This document shows positions 46,511 through 55,510 of a DNA stretch of 64,000 nucleotides, piece by piece. The notes under the pieces were generated by a model that was not told the DNA's origin, did no database searches, and saw only the letters and a list, made by a program, of their open reading frames with translations. Both the position numbers and the translations under genes were made by a program. Within the stretch, counting starts at the first letter, position 1. Every line of letters starts with the position of its first letter. Origin of the DNA: an uncultured Agathobacter sp. (GTDB lineage: Bacteria; Bacillota; Clostridia; Lachnospirales; Lachnospiraceae); NCBI GenBank assembly GCA_944381555.1, contig CALWLL010000002.1, positions 1-64,000 on the forward strand, in the 5' to 3' direction.

Positions 46511-47074
46511 CTATTTCTTCTGTATCGAATATCCAAACTTTCCTAATCTCTCACCCATTGCAAAATACTCGCCATGCGAATACATGATAAGTCCCAGTTC
46601 ATTAATTAAAAACTTTCCCGTTTCATTCATATGCTCCTCATCAACTGTTACGCTGACTACTTCTGCAAGGAACATATGGTGGGAACCAAGTTCTTTCTTT
46701 TCCACTATCTTACAGGCAATATTTACCGGGCTTTCTGCGATTGCCGGAGCGCTGCACTTTTCTACCGCAAATGGTGTCAGATGCATTTCCTTAAATTTGT
46801 CTACATCTTTGCCGCTTACAACACCGCAGTAATCACAGGCCTTTACCAGTTCCTCTGTCGTAAGGTTAATCACAAACTCTCCTGTTTCTTCCAGCATATG
46901 ATAGGAATATCTTTCCGGTCTTACCGAAATAGATACCATTGGCGGATTGGTGCATATCGTTCCTGCCCATGCAACCGTTATGATGTTTGAATGACCGTTC
47001 TTGTCTGCAACCGACACCATCACCGCAGGTACCGGATTTAACATATTTCCCGGTTTCCAAGTTTGTTTTGCCAT
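46511..47074 (-). CDS. Flavin reductase family protein
   Basis: The 187-residue protein is a flavin reductase-like split barrel (VSVADKNGHSNIITVAWAGTICTNPPMVSISV, then the YSYHMLEETGEFVINLTT pattern). Such proteins bind FMN; partners vary from flavodoxin-like to oxygenase systems. GGAGATATAAT precedes the ATG. It stands alone between dapA and convergent plus-strand genes. Confidence 0.88.
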   Translation of the reverse strand: MAKQTWKPGNMLNPVPAVMVSVADKNGHSNIITVAWAGTICTNPPMVSISVRPERYSYHMLEETGEFVINLTTEELVKACDYCGVVSGKDVDKFKEMHLTPFAVEKCSAPAIAESPVNIACKIVEKKELGSHHMFLAEVVSVTVDEEHMNETGKFLINELGLIMYSHGEYFAMGERLGKFGYSIQKK

Positions 47075-47123
47075 TTATTATATCTCCATTTAATTTCTCT
47101 GTTTTTCTTACTTTTTACATTTT

Positions 47124-48008
47124 CTATTGTATATGTATTTTTTCCATTTCTTTCTTTAGTATCTTTGCATGTTCCTCTTCCATTTCCGTCAGTGGAAGTC
47201 TTAGGTCTCTAGTACGAAAACCCATAAATTCCATTGCTTTTTTTATTGGAATCGGGTTTACCTCGCTAAACAGGGCATGGATGAAATCCAGATACTTAAG
47301 CTGTAGGTTTAATGAACGGTTCGTATTTCCGTTTAAGTATTCCATTACCATATCATGGGTGTCTCTCGGTGCAATGTTCGATAGTACAGAAATTACACCT
47401 ATTCCTCCCAACGAAAGAATCGGAACAATCTGATCATCATTTCCGGAATACACATCCAGACAGCCGTCAGATTTATGGATAAGGTCTGCCACTTGGGAAA
47501 TATTCCCGCTCGCTTCTTTTACCGCCACAATGTTGGCAAATTCCTTTCCAAGGCTTGCTGCTGTCTGCGGCAACAAATTGACCCCGGTTCTTGACTGGAC
47601 ATTATACATGATAATCGGAAGTTCAACTGCCTCGGCAATGCTCTTATAATGCTCGTATAAGCCTTTTTGTGTTGCCTTATTATAATATGGAGTTACCACC
47701 AAGAGTCCATCCACACCGATATCCTGCACCTTTTGGGAAAACTCTACTGCGCTTTTCGTACAGTTTCCCCCGCTTCCGGCAATCACCGGAACCCGTCCCT
47801 TAACTTGTCTTTTTGCAAAGGAAATAACGGACAGACGCTCCTCCTCTGTCATTGTCGCAGGCTCGCCTGTTGTACCGCATACAATTATCGCATCTGTACC
47901 TCCTGCAATCTGATACTCAATCAAATTTGCCATCTCTTCGTAATTCACACTTTTATCCTGACGAAATGGGGTAATTAAAGCTACCCCTGCACCGGTAAAC
48001 AATGGCAT
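47124..48008 (-). CDS. dapA: 4-hydroxy-tetrahydrodipicolinate synthase
   Basis: The 294-residue aldolase condenses pyruvate and aspartate semialdehyde. It has GTTGEPATMTEEE (about 44), the Tyr in VVTPYYNKATQ, and the Schiff-base Lys in IVAVKEASGNI (about 162). GAGGTATCGCC precedes the ATG. It lies 12 nt downstream of murE and belongs with murE-dapF in a meso-DAP and cell-wall cluster. Confidence 0.96.
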   Translation of the reverse strand: MPLFTGAGVALITPFRQDKSVNYEEMANLIEYQIAGGTDAIIVCGTTGEPATMTEEERLSVISFAKRQVKGRVPVIAGSGGNCTKSAVEFSQKVQDIGVDGLLVVTPYYNKATQKGLYEHYKSIAEAVELPIIMYNVQSRTGVNLLPQTAASLGKEFANIVAVKEASGNISQVADLIHKSDGCLDVYSGNDDQIVPILSLGGIGVISVLSNIAPRDTHDMVMEYLNGNTNRSLNLQLKYLDFIHALFSEVNPIPIKKAMEFMGFRTRDLRLPLTEMEEEHAKILKKEMEKIHIQ

Positions 48009-48020
48009 AGGCGATACCTC

Positions 48021-49493
48021 TTACAATTTCATATTTGGATTCTCTTTTATGATTTCTGCAATCAGTTCTCTTTCGTCCATATGATATTTTATGCCTTTTA
48101 TCTCCTGATAGTCCTCATGTCCTTTTCCGGCAAGCACTACAATATCTCCATCCTGCGCATGTTCCATGCAATAATGGATTGCCTCTTTTCTATCCGGTAT
48201 CGTTACATAAGCACCATCTGCTTTTTCTACACCTTCAATAATATCCCTGATGATGTCCATAGGCTCTTCATCTCGCGGATTGTCAGACGTAATTACCGTC
48301 AAATCTGTCAAACGCGAGGATACCTCGCCCATCTCATATCGTCTGGATTTGGAGCGGTTCCCTCCACATCCGAACAGACACACAAGTCTTGCGGGATTGT
48401 ATTCCCGCAACGTAGTAAGCAGGCTTTCTAACGACATCGCATTATGCGCATAATCAATCATAAGCGTATACCGTTTCGTAACAGGTACTATCTCAATACG
48501 TCCCTTTACACATACATTCCTAAGTGCTTTTTTAATCGTCTCTTCTTTTACACCGAAATGGTGGCAGATTGCAATCGCAGTGAGGGAATTATATACGCTG
48601 AACGCACCTGGAACATTTACCTCAATTTCAAAGTTGACTAATCCGTTTGTCTGATATTTTACGCCAAGTGCTCCATGTTCTTTGAGAAGTTCTACATTCA
48701 CTGCACATATATCGTTCTTACTGCCATAGCCAAAGGTTTCCACCTGACAGGTGTGATCTTTTAAAATTCCTTCTATATGCCCGCTGTCGCCGTTTAAAAT
48801 ACCCAGCCTGCACTGCTGAAACAGAAGACTCTTGCAATGCATATAGTCCTCGAAATCTTTATGTTCATTGGTTCCTATATGATCCGGCTCTAAATTGGTA
48901 AACACGCCGATATCAAAGAGAATCCCGTCTACTCTGTGCAGCATCAAGGCCTGCGAAGATACCTCCATTACAACCGCTTCTAGTCCCGCATCTGCCATTT
49001 TGCGGAAATACTTCTGTACCACATAAGATTCCGGTGTGGTATTTGCAGACGGGATATGCTCCTCTCCGATAATAGTCTCAATGGTACCAATCAGACCCGT
49101 CTTAATGCCTGCCGATTCCAAAATGGATTTAACGAGATAGGTTGTCGTTGTCTTACCCTTTGTTCCTGTAATTCCAATCGTCTTAAGTTGCTCCGCCGGA
49201 TAGCCGAAATATGCCGCCGAAAGATATGCCAGCGCTTTTCTGCTGTTATCCACTTTAATAAAAGTAATTCCCTCCGCCGGCTCAACATCCTTTTCCACTA
49301 CAATGGCAGCCGCGCCTTTTTCCAATACCTCCTGAATAAAATCATGCGCATCTCTTACTGTACCGGAAATACACACAAAAATAGAATCCTTTTCCACTTT
49401 TCTCGAATCATAGACCAGTGTACTAACCTCGGTATCAAGACTTCCTGCCAGCAAAGTATATTCCAGTTTTTCAACCAATTGTCTAATCTGCAT
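48021..49493 (-). CDS. murE: UDP-MurNAc-tripeptide synthetase MurE (meso-DAP type)
   Basis: The 490-residue Mur ligase adds the third amino acid to UDP-MurNAc-Ala-Glu. It shows ATP-binding GITGTKGKTTTTYL (about 108), NTTPES substrate contacts and the DNPRDEEP motif (about 410). DNPR marks enzymes that add meso-diaminopimelate rather than lysine, which agrees with the neighbouring dapA and dapF. AGGGG precedes the ATG at 49493. Confidence 0.96.
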   Translation of the reverse strand: MQIRQLVEKLEYTLLAGSLDTEVSTLVYDSRKVEKDSIFVCISGTVRDAHDFIQEVLEKGAAAIVVEKDVEPAEGITFIKVDNSRKALAYLSAAYFGYPAEQLKTIGITGTKGKTTTTYLVKSILESAGIKTGLIGTIETIIGEEHIPSANTTPESYVVQKYFRKMADAGLEAVVMEVSSQALMLHRVDGILFDIGVFTNLEPDHIGTNEHKDFEDYMHCKSLLFQQCRLGILNGDSGHIEGILKDHTCQVETFGYGSKNDICAVNVELLKEHGALGVKYQTNGLVNFEIEVNVPGAFSVYNSLTAIAICHHFGVKEETIKKALRNVCVKGRIEIVPVTKRYTLMIDYAHNAMSLESLLTTLREYNPARLVCLFGCGGNRSKSRRYEMGEVSSRLTDLTVITSDNPRDEEPMDIIRDIIEGVEKADGAYVTIPDRKEAIHYCMEHAQDGDIVVLAGKGHEDYQEIKGIKYHMDERELIAEIIKENPNMKL

Positions 49494-49505
49494 CTTCGTA
49501 TCCCC

Positions 49506-50339
49506 TTATTCATTATATTCGCCGGAAAAAACTTCGGTAGCTGGTCCTGTCATAAAAACATGATTTGTTTCTTCGTCCCAGCGAATTTGTAAATCCCCCC
49601 CCACCAGATGAACCAGTACTTCTCTATCTGTATAGCCTTTTAAAATGCACGCAACAACGGTAGCGCAGGTTCCCGTCCCACAGGCCCATGTTTCCGCCGA
49701 GCCACGTTCCCATACACGCATATCTGCTTCTGTCCGTGAAATCACATGTACGAATTCTGTGTTTGTTCTCTTTGGAAAACGCTCATGATTTTCAAAAAGT
49801 GGTCCGTATTTTTCCAGTTCAAAGTTTTTCACATCATCGACAAAGACTACTGCATGAGGGTTTCCCATAGATACGCATGTCATCTTCCATTCCGTTCCGC
49901 CAACGGAGATTGGTTCATCGATTACCATATCGCCATCTGCGGTTACCGGAATGTCTTTTGGCGCAAGAATTGGCTCTCCCATATCTACACAGACAGTAGC
50001 CACTTTTCCATTTTCAACATTTAAAGTAAGGTACTTGATTCCTGCTTTTGATTCTACCGAAATATTAGTCTTATCCGTTAATCCGTGATCATATACATAT
50101 TTTCCCACACAGCGGATACCATTGCCGCACATCTCAGCTTCCGAACCGTCTGCATTATAAATTCTCATAGCAAAATCAGCAATATCCGATGGCCCGATGG
50201 TAATAAGACCGTCTGAGCCGATTCCAAAATGATGGTCGCTTACTTTGACAGACATCTCTGCCGGATTCTCCAGTTTCTCCTCAAATAAGTTTACATATAT
50301 ATATCCGTTTCCACATCCGTGAAGTTTCGTAAATTTCAT
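49506..50339 (-). CDS. dapF: Diaminopimelate epimerase
   Basis: The 277-residue enzyme turns LL-DAP into meso-DAP. Both catalytic cysteines are present, in [10 protein letters not shown] (about 74) and [12 protein letters not shown] (about 218). Its ATG overlaps the stop of the upstream pyrophosphatase gene (TAATG), so translation is coupled. It is 12 nt before murE, which uses its product. Confidence 0.97.
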   Translation of the reverse strand: MKFTKLHGCGNGYIYVNLFEEKLENPAEMSVKVSDHHFGIGSDGLITIGPSDIADFAMRIYNADGSEAEMCGNGIRCVGKYVYDHGLTDKTNISVESKAGIKYLTLNVENGKVATVCVDMGEPILAPKDIPVTADGDMVIDEPISVGGTEWKMTCVSMGNPHAVVFVDDVKNFELEKYGPLFENHERFPKRTNTEFVHVISRTEADMRVWERGSAETWACGTGTCATVVACILKGYTDREVLVHLVGGDLQIRWDEETNHVFMTGPATEVFSGEYNE

Positions 50340-52018
50340 TAGTTTGCCCTCTCTGTTAATGTTTTCATTAAAGCCGGAACAAGCTGTTTCTTTCTTGAAA
50401 CCATTCCGTCTACCACAATGCTGTTGCTGTCTGATGACTGGTATACAAAAGCGCCTTTCACAAGCGTTTCTGCGCCCTCACCGCAGTATACTAAAGTAGA
50501 GGATTCTGACATGATATCTGTAAGCATTACCAGTATCATGTCCACCTTTTTCGCAATCATCATGGCCGGAAGTACTTTCTCAATTCTGACATGTACTTTT
50601 TCCAACTCCGTCTGGCTCATAGCGCTTACCTGCGCCACACCAAATGCCAAATCGTTAAAATGAAATATTTTAAAATCCTGATTTAATATTTCCTCTTCTG
50701 TTTTATTTTCAAAATCGCTGCCTGCTTCAAACATCTCATGCGCCAACGTTTCAATATCTACATTCGCAATCTGTGCCAAGGCTCTTGCCGCCTGCACATC
50801 CAGGTCCGTACAGGTTGGCGAGCGGAACATCAGCGTATCTGAAATAATGGCCGCGCAGAGCAATCCTGCAATATTTGGTGCAATCTCAATCCCTTTTTCC
50901 TGATACATTTGATAGATAATGGTAGATGTACATCCCAATGGCTGGTTACGGAAATATACCGGTGAAATTGTTTCTAACGAGCCTAATCTATGATGATCAA
51001 TAATCTCTAAAATTTCTGCCTCATCAATATTATTGACCGCCTGTGATTTCTCGTTATGATCTACCAGAATTACCTGCTTTTTCTGACTGTCCAAAAGATT
51101 TCTTCTTGAGAAAATACCTACATAATTTTGATTTTCGTCCAAAAGAGGAAACGCACGGTAGCGGATTTTTGCCGTCATCTCGCGTACTTCATCTACATAA
51201 TCTTCCAATTCAAAGCATACAATATTCTCTTTTGTCATAAAGAATTTAATTGGTATACTCTGGTTAATAAGTCTTGCAACGGTATAGGAGTCGTATGGAC
51301 TGCTGATAATTACTACTTCATTTCTCACGGCTGCGGCCAAAACCTTTGCGCTGATTGCCGGTCCGTTCGTAATAATCAGACAACTGCACCCTTCTTCAAT
51401 ACAGGTAAGCTGTGTGTCTTCGTTATCTCCCACAATTACTAAATCATCCATTTCCATAACATTCCGGGTTACTTCGGCTGAGCCTGTTGCCACAATAACC
51501 TTGCCCCTTACAAAATAGCCGTGTTCATTTCCGGTAATTACCGTTCCGGCTAAGGTCTCTACAATATTCTTGTACTGTGTCCTTGCGGTAGATAAGGCCG
51601 CGCTGTCATAAACATCCATGTATGATTTTGCAATATCTCCTGTAACGATGATACCTTCAAGTTTATTGCGTTCATTGACAACCGGAAGTGTTACAACTTT
51701 TAATTCCTTCATGAGCTCCCATGCTTTTTTCATGGAAATATGTCCGCTGACACCCATAGTTTTGCTGTACGAAATATCCTTAAGCTGTGTTCCGACATCT
51801 GCAATATATTCCGGCTCCTCCATCCCAAAAAATTTTAAAACATATGCAGTTTCCGCATTTACCTCTCCTGCCCGCTTTGGAATGTATTTACACTTTGCCT
51901 GTCCATTATTATCCTTCTCTTCAAGTATATTTTTCAAATTAGCGTATGTGATAGCTGCACAGATAGAATCTGTATCCGGGTTCTTATGTCCGACTACCCA
52001 AACGTGTTTTTTTCTCAT
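50339..52018 (-). CDS. Manganese-dependent inorganic pyrophosphatase with CBS and DRTGG domains
   Basis: The 559-residue protein is a DHH-family pyrophosphatase. It begins [20 protein letters not shown] with metal ligands His and Asp, and has the DHH motif in [16 protein letters not shown] (about 345). An inserted regulatory region (about 70-300) contains a CBS pair split by a DRTGG-like domain, known in Clostridia to bind adenine nucleotides. It hydrolyses PPi made by biosynthesis. It is directly upstream of dapF with a 1-nt overlap. Confidence 0.93.
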   Translation of the reverse strand: MRKKHVWVVGHKNPDTDSICAAITYANLKNILEEKDNNGQAKCKYIPKRAGEVNAETAYVLKFFGMEEPEYIADVGTQLKDISYSKTMGVSGHISMKKAWELMKELKVVTLPVVNERNKLEGIIVTGDIAKSYMDVYDSAALSTARTQYKNIVETLAGTVITGNEHGYFVRGKVIVATGSAEVTRNVMEMDDLVIVGDNEDTQLTCIEEGCSCLIITNGPAISAKVLAAAVRNEVVIISSPYDSYTVARLINQSIPIKFFMTKENIVCFELEDYVDEVREMTAKIRYRAFPLLDENQNYVGIFSRRNLLDSQKKQVILVDHNEKSQAVNNIDEAEILEIIDHHRLGSLETISPVYFRNQPLGCTSTIIYQMYQEKGIEIAPNIAGLLCAAIISDTLMFRSPTCTDLDVQAARALAQIANVDIETLAHEMFEAGSDFENKTEEEILNQDFKIFHFNDLAFGVAQVSAMSQTELEKVHVRIEKVLPAMMIAKKVDMILVMLTDIMSESSTLVYCGEGAETLVKGAFVYQSSDSNSIVVDGMVSRKKQLVPALMKTLTERAN

Positions 52019-52072
52019 ATATACACCTCATATCCTTTATTAAAACAGAAGAACAAAGCATCCTATGATAAT

Positions 52073-52104
52073 AAAAAGGGACTGTCGATTGTTCTCGGCA
52101 GTCC
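52073..52104 (-). terminator. Terminator after the coiled-coil protein gene
   Basis: On the minus strand GGACTGCCGA pairs with TCGACAGTCC (one mismatch). CTTTTTATT follows. It separates the coiled-coil gene from the pyrophosphatase operon. Confidence 0.75.
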
Positions 52105-52122
52105 TCCTAAAATCCTATTAAC

Positions 52123-52986
52123 CTATACCAACTGGAAAACGCCCAATTCATAAAGAGCTAAGGCCGTAAGTCCTAACATATTAATCACAGCCAGAACAAT
52201 AATGGCAATCGTACATTTACGAACAGTATTTACTTTCTGTTCTACGTCGTTTACTTTATCCAGTTTATCTTCCATGCTTTTGAATAAATCTGAAATATTC
52301 CGGTAACACTTCACATTTTCCGTGTGAACCTTCTCCGATAATTCCGTTTTGATCGTCTCAAGCTGTGGTGTTATAGATTCGAGCAATTCTTTTAATTCTG
52401 CAAGCTGCTTTTCATTTAACTGAAGGTTATCACTTAATTCTTTTCCTACGTTCTCGCTAATAGACGTACCGATTTCATCCATCTTGGCAGATACTTTGCC
52501 AATAAGTGTATCAATCTGCTTTGTCATTTCTTCCGTGATCCCATCCGCTTTTTTCTGGCGCTCATTTAAGATATTCTCAAGTTCTCTGGCTTTACCTTCC
52601 CTCTCATCCACGATATTCTGAAGTTCTGCAACTTTTGATTCCTTTGAAAGGAGCAGTTCCTGAAGCTGCTGTGCTTTTTCACGAAATTCATCAATCTGGT
52701 TTAACAAAAAATCTTCTCTTCCCACTTCTCTCTGTTTCCTTTCACGCTTGATGGTACGATCAAATGTTGTAGTCGCAACATCTGATGTAGTTGAACTCTT
52801 CGTCCAATCACTGGAAAAAGAGGTATCAACCGGCTTTGTCTTAAGGCTTTCACCAACTGTATTGTTTTGGCTTGACGCAGATGCATATGCTGTTTTAGGC
52901 GCTGCTGCCACAGTGGATTTAACAGTTTTCTTTGTTTCACCGGTTCCAGTCAGCCGCCTTACAATTGTCTCCAGCAAGCCCGCCAT
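52123..52986 (-). CDS. Coiled-coil protein with C-terminal membrane anchor
   Basis: The 287-residue protein starts MAGLLETIVRRLTGTGETKK. It has a low-complexity Ser/Thr/Ala region (about 15-75), a long coiled coil (about 90-255, rich in Glu, Lys, Gln, Leu) and one transmembrane helix at the end (CTIAIIVLAVINMLGLTALA). It is tail-anchored, with the coil in the cytoplasm. No family recognised; the build suggests a scaffold or spacer. GGGAGGAAACGCG precedes the ATG. Confidence 0.75.
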   Translation of the reverse strand: MAGLLETIVRRLTGTGETKKTVKSTVAAAPKTAYASASSQNNTVGESLKTKPVDTSFSSDWTKSSTTSDVATTTFDRTIKRERKQREVGREDFLLNQIDEFREKAQQLQELLLSKESKVAELQNIVDEREGKARELENILNERQKKADGITEEMTKQIDTLIGKVSAKMDEIGTSISENVGKELSDNLQLNEKQLAELKELLESITPQLETIKTELSEKVHTENVKCYRNISDLFKSMEDKLDKVNDVEQKVNTVRKCTIAIIVLAVINMLGLTALALYELGVFQLV

Positions 52987-53092
52987 CGCGTTTCCTCCCT
53001 TTTATTACTCCATTATGAATAATTGTACCATTTGAAAGCATCTTTTGCAACCATATCTTCCTTCAAGCGCTACTCTTTCGTGATTCTGTTTT

Positions 53093-53566
53093 TTATAGTA
53101 TTTTTTCCATACCGATTTTTTGCGGCGCCAGCCCGCATTTCTCGTAAAACCGCATTGCATCCCGGTTGCATGCCCAGACATTGAGCGTTATATTATAACA
53201 CCCCTGCTCCTTTGCAAAGGCTGCTACATATTCATACAGGGTTTTTCCGATATGCATTCCGCGCTTTGTCTCATCTACACACAAATCATCAATATAAAGC
53301 GTTTTAATATCTGTAAAGATGTTGCTGCCTGCATGCTGTTGAAACCTGCAGAATGCATACCCCACTACCATTTTATTCTCATCTGCCGCTACAAAAACAG
53401 GCTTTTCATTATCCGCAATAATATCTGCCAATTCCTTATCCGTGTACTTTTTGGCATTTGCCTGAAATAAGTCGGGTCTTCCTTTATGATGAACCATTAA
53501 TACTTGATACAGAAGTTTGTTGATTTCTCCGATGTCAGCAATTTCTGCCCGCCTGATGTGTATCAT
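53093..53566 (-). CDS. GNAT family N-acetyltransferase
   Basis: The 157-residue protein has the GNAT acetyl-CoA loop in DLCVDETKRGMHIGKTLYEY (about 92) and the late NVWACNRDAMRFYEKCGL motif. It transfers an acetyl group from acetyl-CoA to an unknown amine. AGAGGAAAGT precedes the ATG at 53566. It is 42 bp downstream of glyA and may be co-transcribed. Confidence 0.88.
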   Translation of the reverse strand: MIHIRRAEIADIGEINKLLYQVLMVHHKGRPDLFQANAKKYTDKELADIIADNEKPVFVAADENKMVVGYAFCRFQQHAGSNIFTDIKTLYIDDLCVDETKRGMHIGKTLYEYVAAFAKEQGCYNITLNVWACNRDAMRFYEKCGLAPQKIGMEKIL

Positions 53567-53608
53567 ACTTTCCTCTCATTCTTTCAGCAGCATTTATACT
53601 GTGGCATT

Positions 53609-54847
53609 CTATTTTAACGGATATTTTTCTGTTAAGGATTTTACAATCGCACGCGCCTTATCCGCTGCCGCTTCGCCTTCTTTAATCATCATTGCAATTG
53701 CCTCTGCGATTCTATCCATGTCTTCGGTATTCATTCCACGTGAAGTAACCGCAGGAGTTCCAAGTCTTACACCGCTTGTTACAAATGGTGATTTCGGGTC
53801 GTTTGGAATCGTGTTCTTGTTGCAGGTAATATTTACGGAATCCAATAACTTCTCCAATTCTTTTCCTGTCAGATTATAATTGGTTAAATCCACTAACATC
53901 AGATGATTGTCCGTACCATCGGATACAATCTTAATTCCGCGTTTCTTTAGTCCATCACATAATGCCTTGGCATTATCGAGAATACCCTGCTGATAAACCT
54001 TAAAAGACGGGTCTAATGCTTCTTTTAAACATACTGCCTTAGCCGCAATCACATGCATAAGCGGTCCGCCCTGAATTCCCGGGAATAACGCCTTGTTAAA
54101 ATTGTACTTGTCCGCAACTTCCTGACTGGAAAGAATCATACCGCCACGCGGTCCTCGAAGAGTTTTGTGTGTGGTTGTAGTTACCACATCTGCATAACCA
54201 AACGGACTTGGATGAAGCCCCGCAGCCACAAGCCCCGCAATATGAGCCATATCTACCATAAGAAGAGCTCCGCAGGCATCTGCAATTTCGCGGAATTTCT
54301 TAAAATCTATCGTTCTTGCATAAGCTGAAGCACCGGCAATAATCATCTGCGGTCTGCATTCCATAGCAATGTCCATCACCTTCTCATAATCAATAAAGCC
54401 CTCATCATTCACACCATAAGGCACAACCTTAAAATACGCACCCGAAAAGTTAGCAGGGCTTCCATGTGTCAGATGTCCGCCATGATCGAGATTCATACCC
54501 ATGATGGTATCCCCCGGTTTTAGCATCGCAAACTGTACCGCCATATTTGCCTGTGCCCCGGAATGTGGCTGAACATTGACATATTCACAGCCAAACAGCT
54601 TTCTTGCGCGCTCTCTTGCAAGTTCCTCTACGATATCTACACAATCACATCCTCCGTAATATCGCTTTCCCGGATACCCTTCTGCATATTTGTTGGTCAT
54701 AACGCTGCCCATTGCAGACATAACTGCCGGGCTTACCCAGTTTTCAGATGCAATCAATTCAATATGACTATTCTGTCTTTCGAATTCCCTTTCTATTGCA
54801 TTTGCTACTTCCACATCTACCGCACAGATGTCTTCCATTGTGTACAT
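53609..54847 (-). CDS. glyA: Serine hydroxymethyltransferase
   Basis: The 412-residue PLP enzyme interconverts serine and glycine with tetrahydrofolate. The PLP lysine is in [16 protein letters not shown] (about 228); [12 protein letters not shown] and [17 protein letters not shown] are also conserved. AAGGAG precedes the ATG. A TATAAT element about 20 nt upstream could be its own -10 box. It is the main one-carbon supplier in this window. Confidence 0.97.
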   Translation of the reverse strand: MYTMEDICAVDVEVANAIEREFERQNSHIELIASENWVSPAVMSAMGSVMTNKYAEGYPGKRYYGGCDCVDIVEELARERARKLFGCEYVNVQPHSGAQANMAVQFAMLKPGDTIMGMNLDHGGHLTHGSPANFSGAYFKVVPYGVNDEGFIDYEKVMDIAMECRPQMIIAGASAYARTIDFKKFREIADACGALLMVDMAHIAGLVAAGLHPSPFGYADVVTTTTHKTLRGPRGGMILSSQEVADKYNFNKALFPGIQGGPLMHVIAAKAVCLKEALDPSFKVYQQGILDNAKALCDGLKKRGIKIVSDGTDNHLMLVDLTNYNLTGKELEKLLDSVNITCNKNTIPNDPKSPFVTSGVRLGTPAVTSRGMNTEDMDRIAEAIAMMIKEGEAAADKARAIVKSLTEKYPLK

Positions 54848-54917
54848 TTTTCTATTCTCCTTGTATTATAAAGTAGTAGTGTTTATAGACCCTCTCCAAG
54901 GTCTGCATACCACACTA

Positions 54918-55183
54918 TCAAAGATACTGTGGATTGTCCTTCAAAAAAATTGGTTCAAATTTCATGCGCGGATATTTTTCAATCAGGTAATCATATACCC
55001 GCCTGCTTACAGCATATTTCGGCATGACCTATTAAAGGTTTCAACTGCTTTATCATTCACAACATGCCCACATCTTTTGCACAATATTGTATCAAATTCG
55101 CCTGATGCTATGTCATCATAGGAATGTATCATAAATGCAACAGCTTCTGACAAATCACCATAATTTCTTTCATTGATATTCAT
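54918..55183 (-). pseudogene. Small Cys-pair protein under c-di-GMP riboswitch, split by a -1 frameshift
   Basis: Frame A (55007-55183) starts MNINERNYGDLSEAVAFMIH behind AGGGAG. It contains CKRCGHVVNDKAVETFNRS and then stops after 58 codons. Frame B (54918-55025), overlapping it, reads MPKYAVSRRVYDYLIEKYP and continues to FLKDNPQYL. One extra base near 55024-55027 would join them into a protein of about 89 residues, so this looks like a single gene with a -1 break. No family recognised. It is the only gene directly downstream of the riboswitch. Confidence 0.55.
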
Positions 55184-55229
55184 GGTGCTATTCTCCCTAC
55201 TGGCTTCATAACTATATATCTTTCTAGTT

Positions 55230-55272
55230 AATAAAAATTGCAGTTAAATGAACATTCTCATCCCAACTGCAA
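55230..55272 (-). terminator. Riboswitch expression-platform terminator
   Basis: On the minus strand TTGCAGTT (55265-55272) and AACTGCAA (55238-55245) form a perfect 8-bp stem with a 19-nt loop. TTTTTATTAAC follows. The 5' arm overlaps the last bases of the aptamer (GGGTTGC), so aptamer folding and termination compete. Confidence 0.7.
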
Positions 55273-55350
55273 CCCAACCATCCTATAATATAAATCATTA
55301 CTTAGATTTGTAGCTTTGTGTCCCTGCGTTTCCACAAGTTTACCCATTAT
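55262..55350 (-). promoter_or_regulatory. Cyclic di-GMP-I (GEMM) riboswitch aptamer
   Basis: The minus-strand RNA follows the GEMM-I pattern. GGGUAAAC opens a stem, CUUGUG-GAAA-CGCAGG (6 bp with a GAAA tetraloop), followed by the conserved GGGACACAAAGC, a variable P3 arm (UACAAAUCUAAG onward) and the closing AUAGGAUGGUUGGGUUGC. Compared with the usual GGGACGCAAAGCC it has one change (G to A). These RNAs bind c-di-GMP and control downstream genes. Identified by comparison with the remembered consensus; no covariance search was run. Confidence 0.78.
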
Positions 55351-55450
55351 TTATTTTTAACAATATAACGGTAGCACATTCAGCATACCTTTTCAAGCAT
55401 ACAATGCAGGTCACAGCTATGGTAATATTTCATGGCTGATATAACCAGCA

Positions 55451-55478
55451 AAAAAGGAGGAGTCAAAATGACCCCTCC
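55451..55478 (-). terminator. Intrinsic terminator after PFOR
   Basis: On the minus strand GGAGGGGTCA and TGACTCCTCC (one G-U-type mismatch) are followed by TTTTTTGCTGG, 33 nt after the PFOR stop. Confidence 0.85.
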
Positions 55479-55510
55479 CTGTTTGCGTTTCATAATCTAT
55501 GCACGCTTTA

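Noticed and set aside
54848-54917. Folate riboswitch before glyA
   Set aside because: The gap is only 70 bp and shows a short AGACC/GGGTCT hairpin, not the known THF aptamer pattern.
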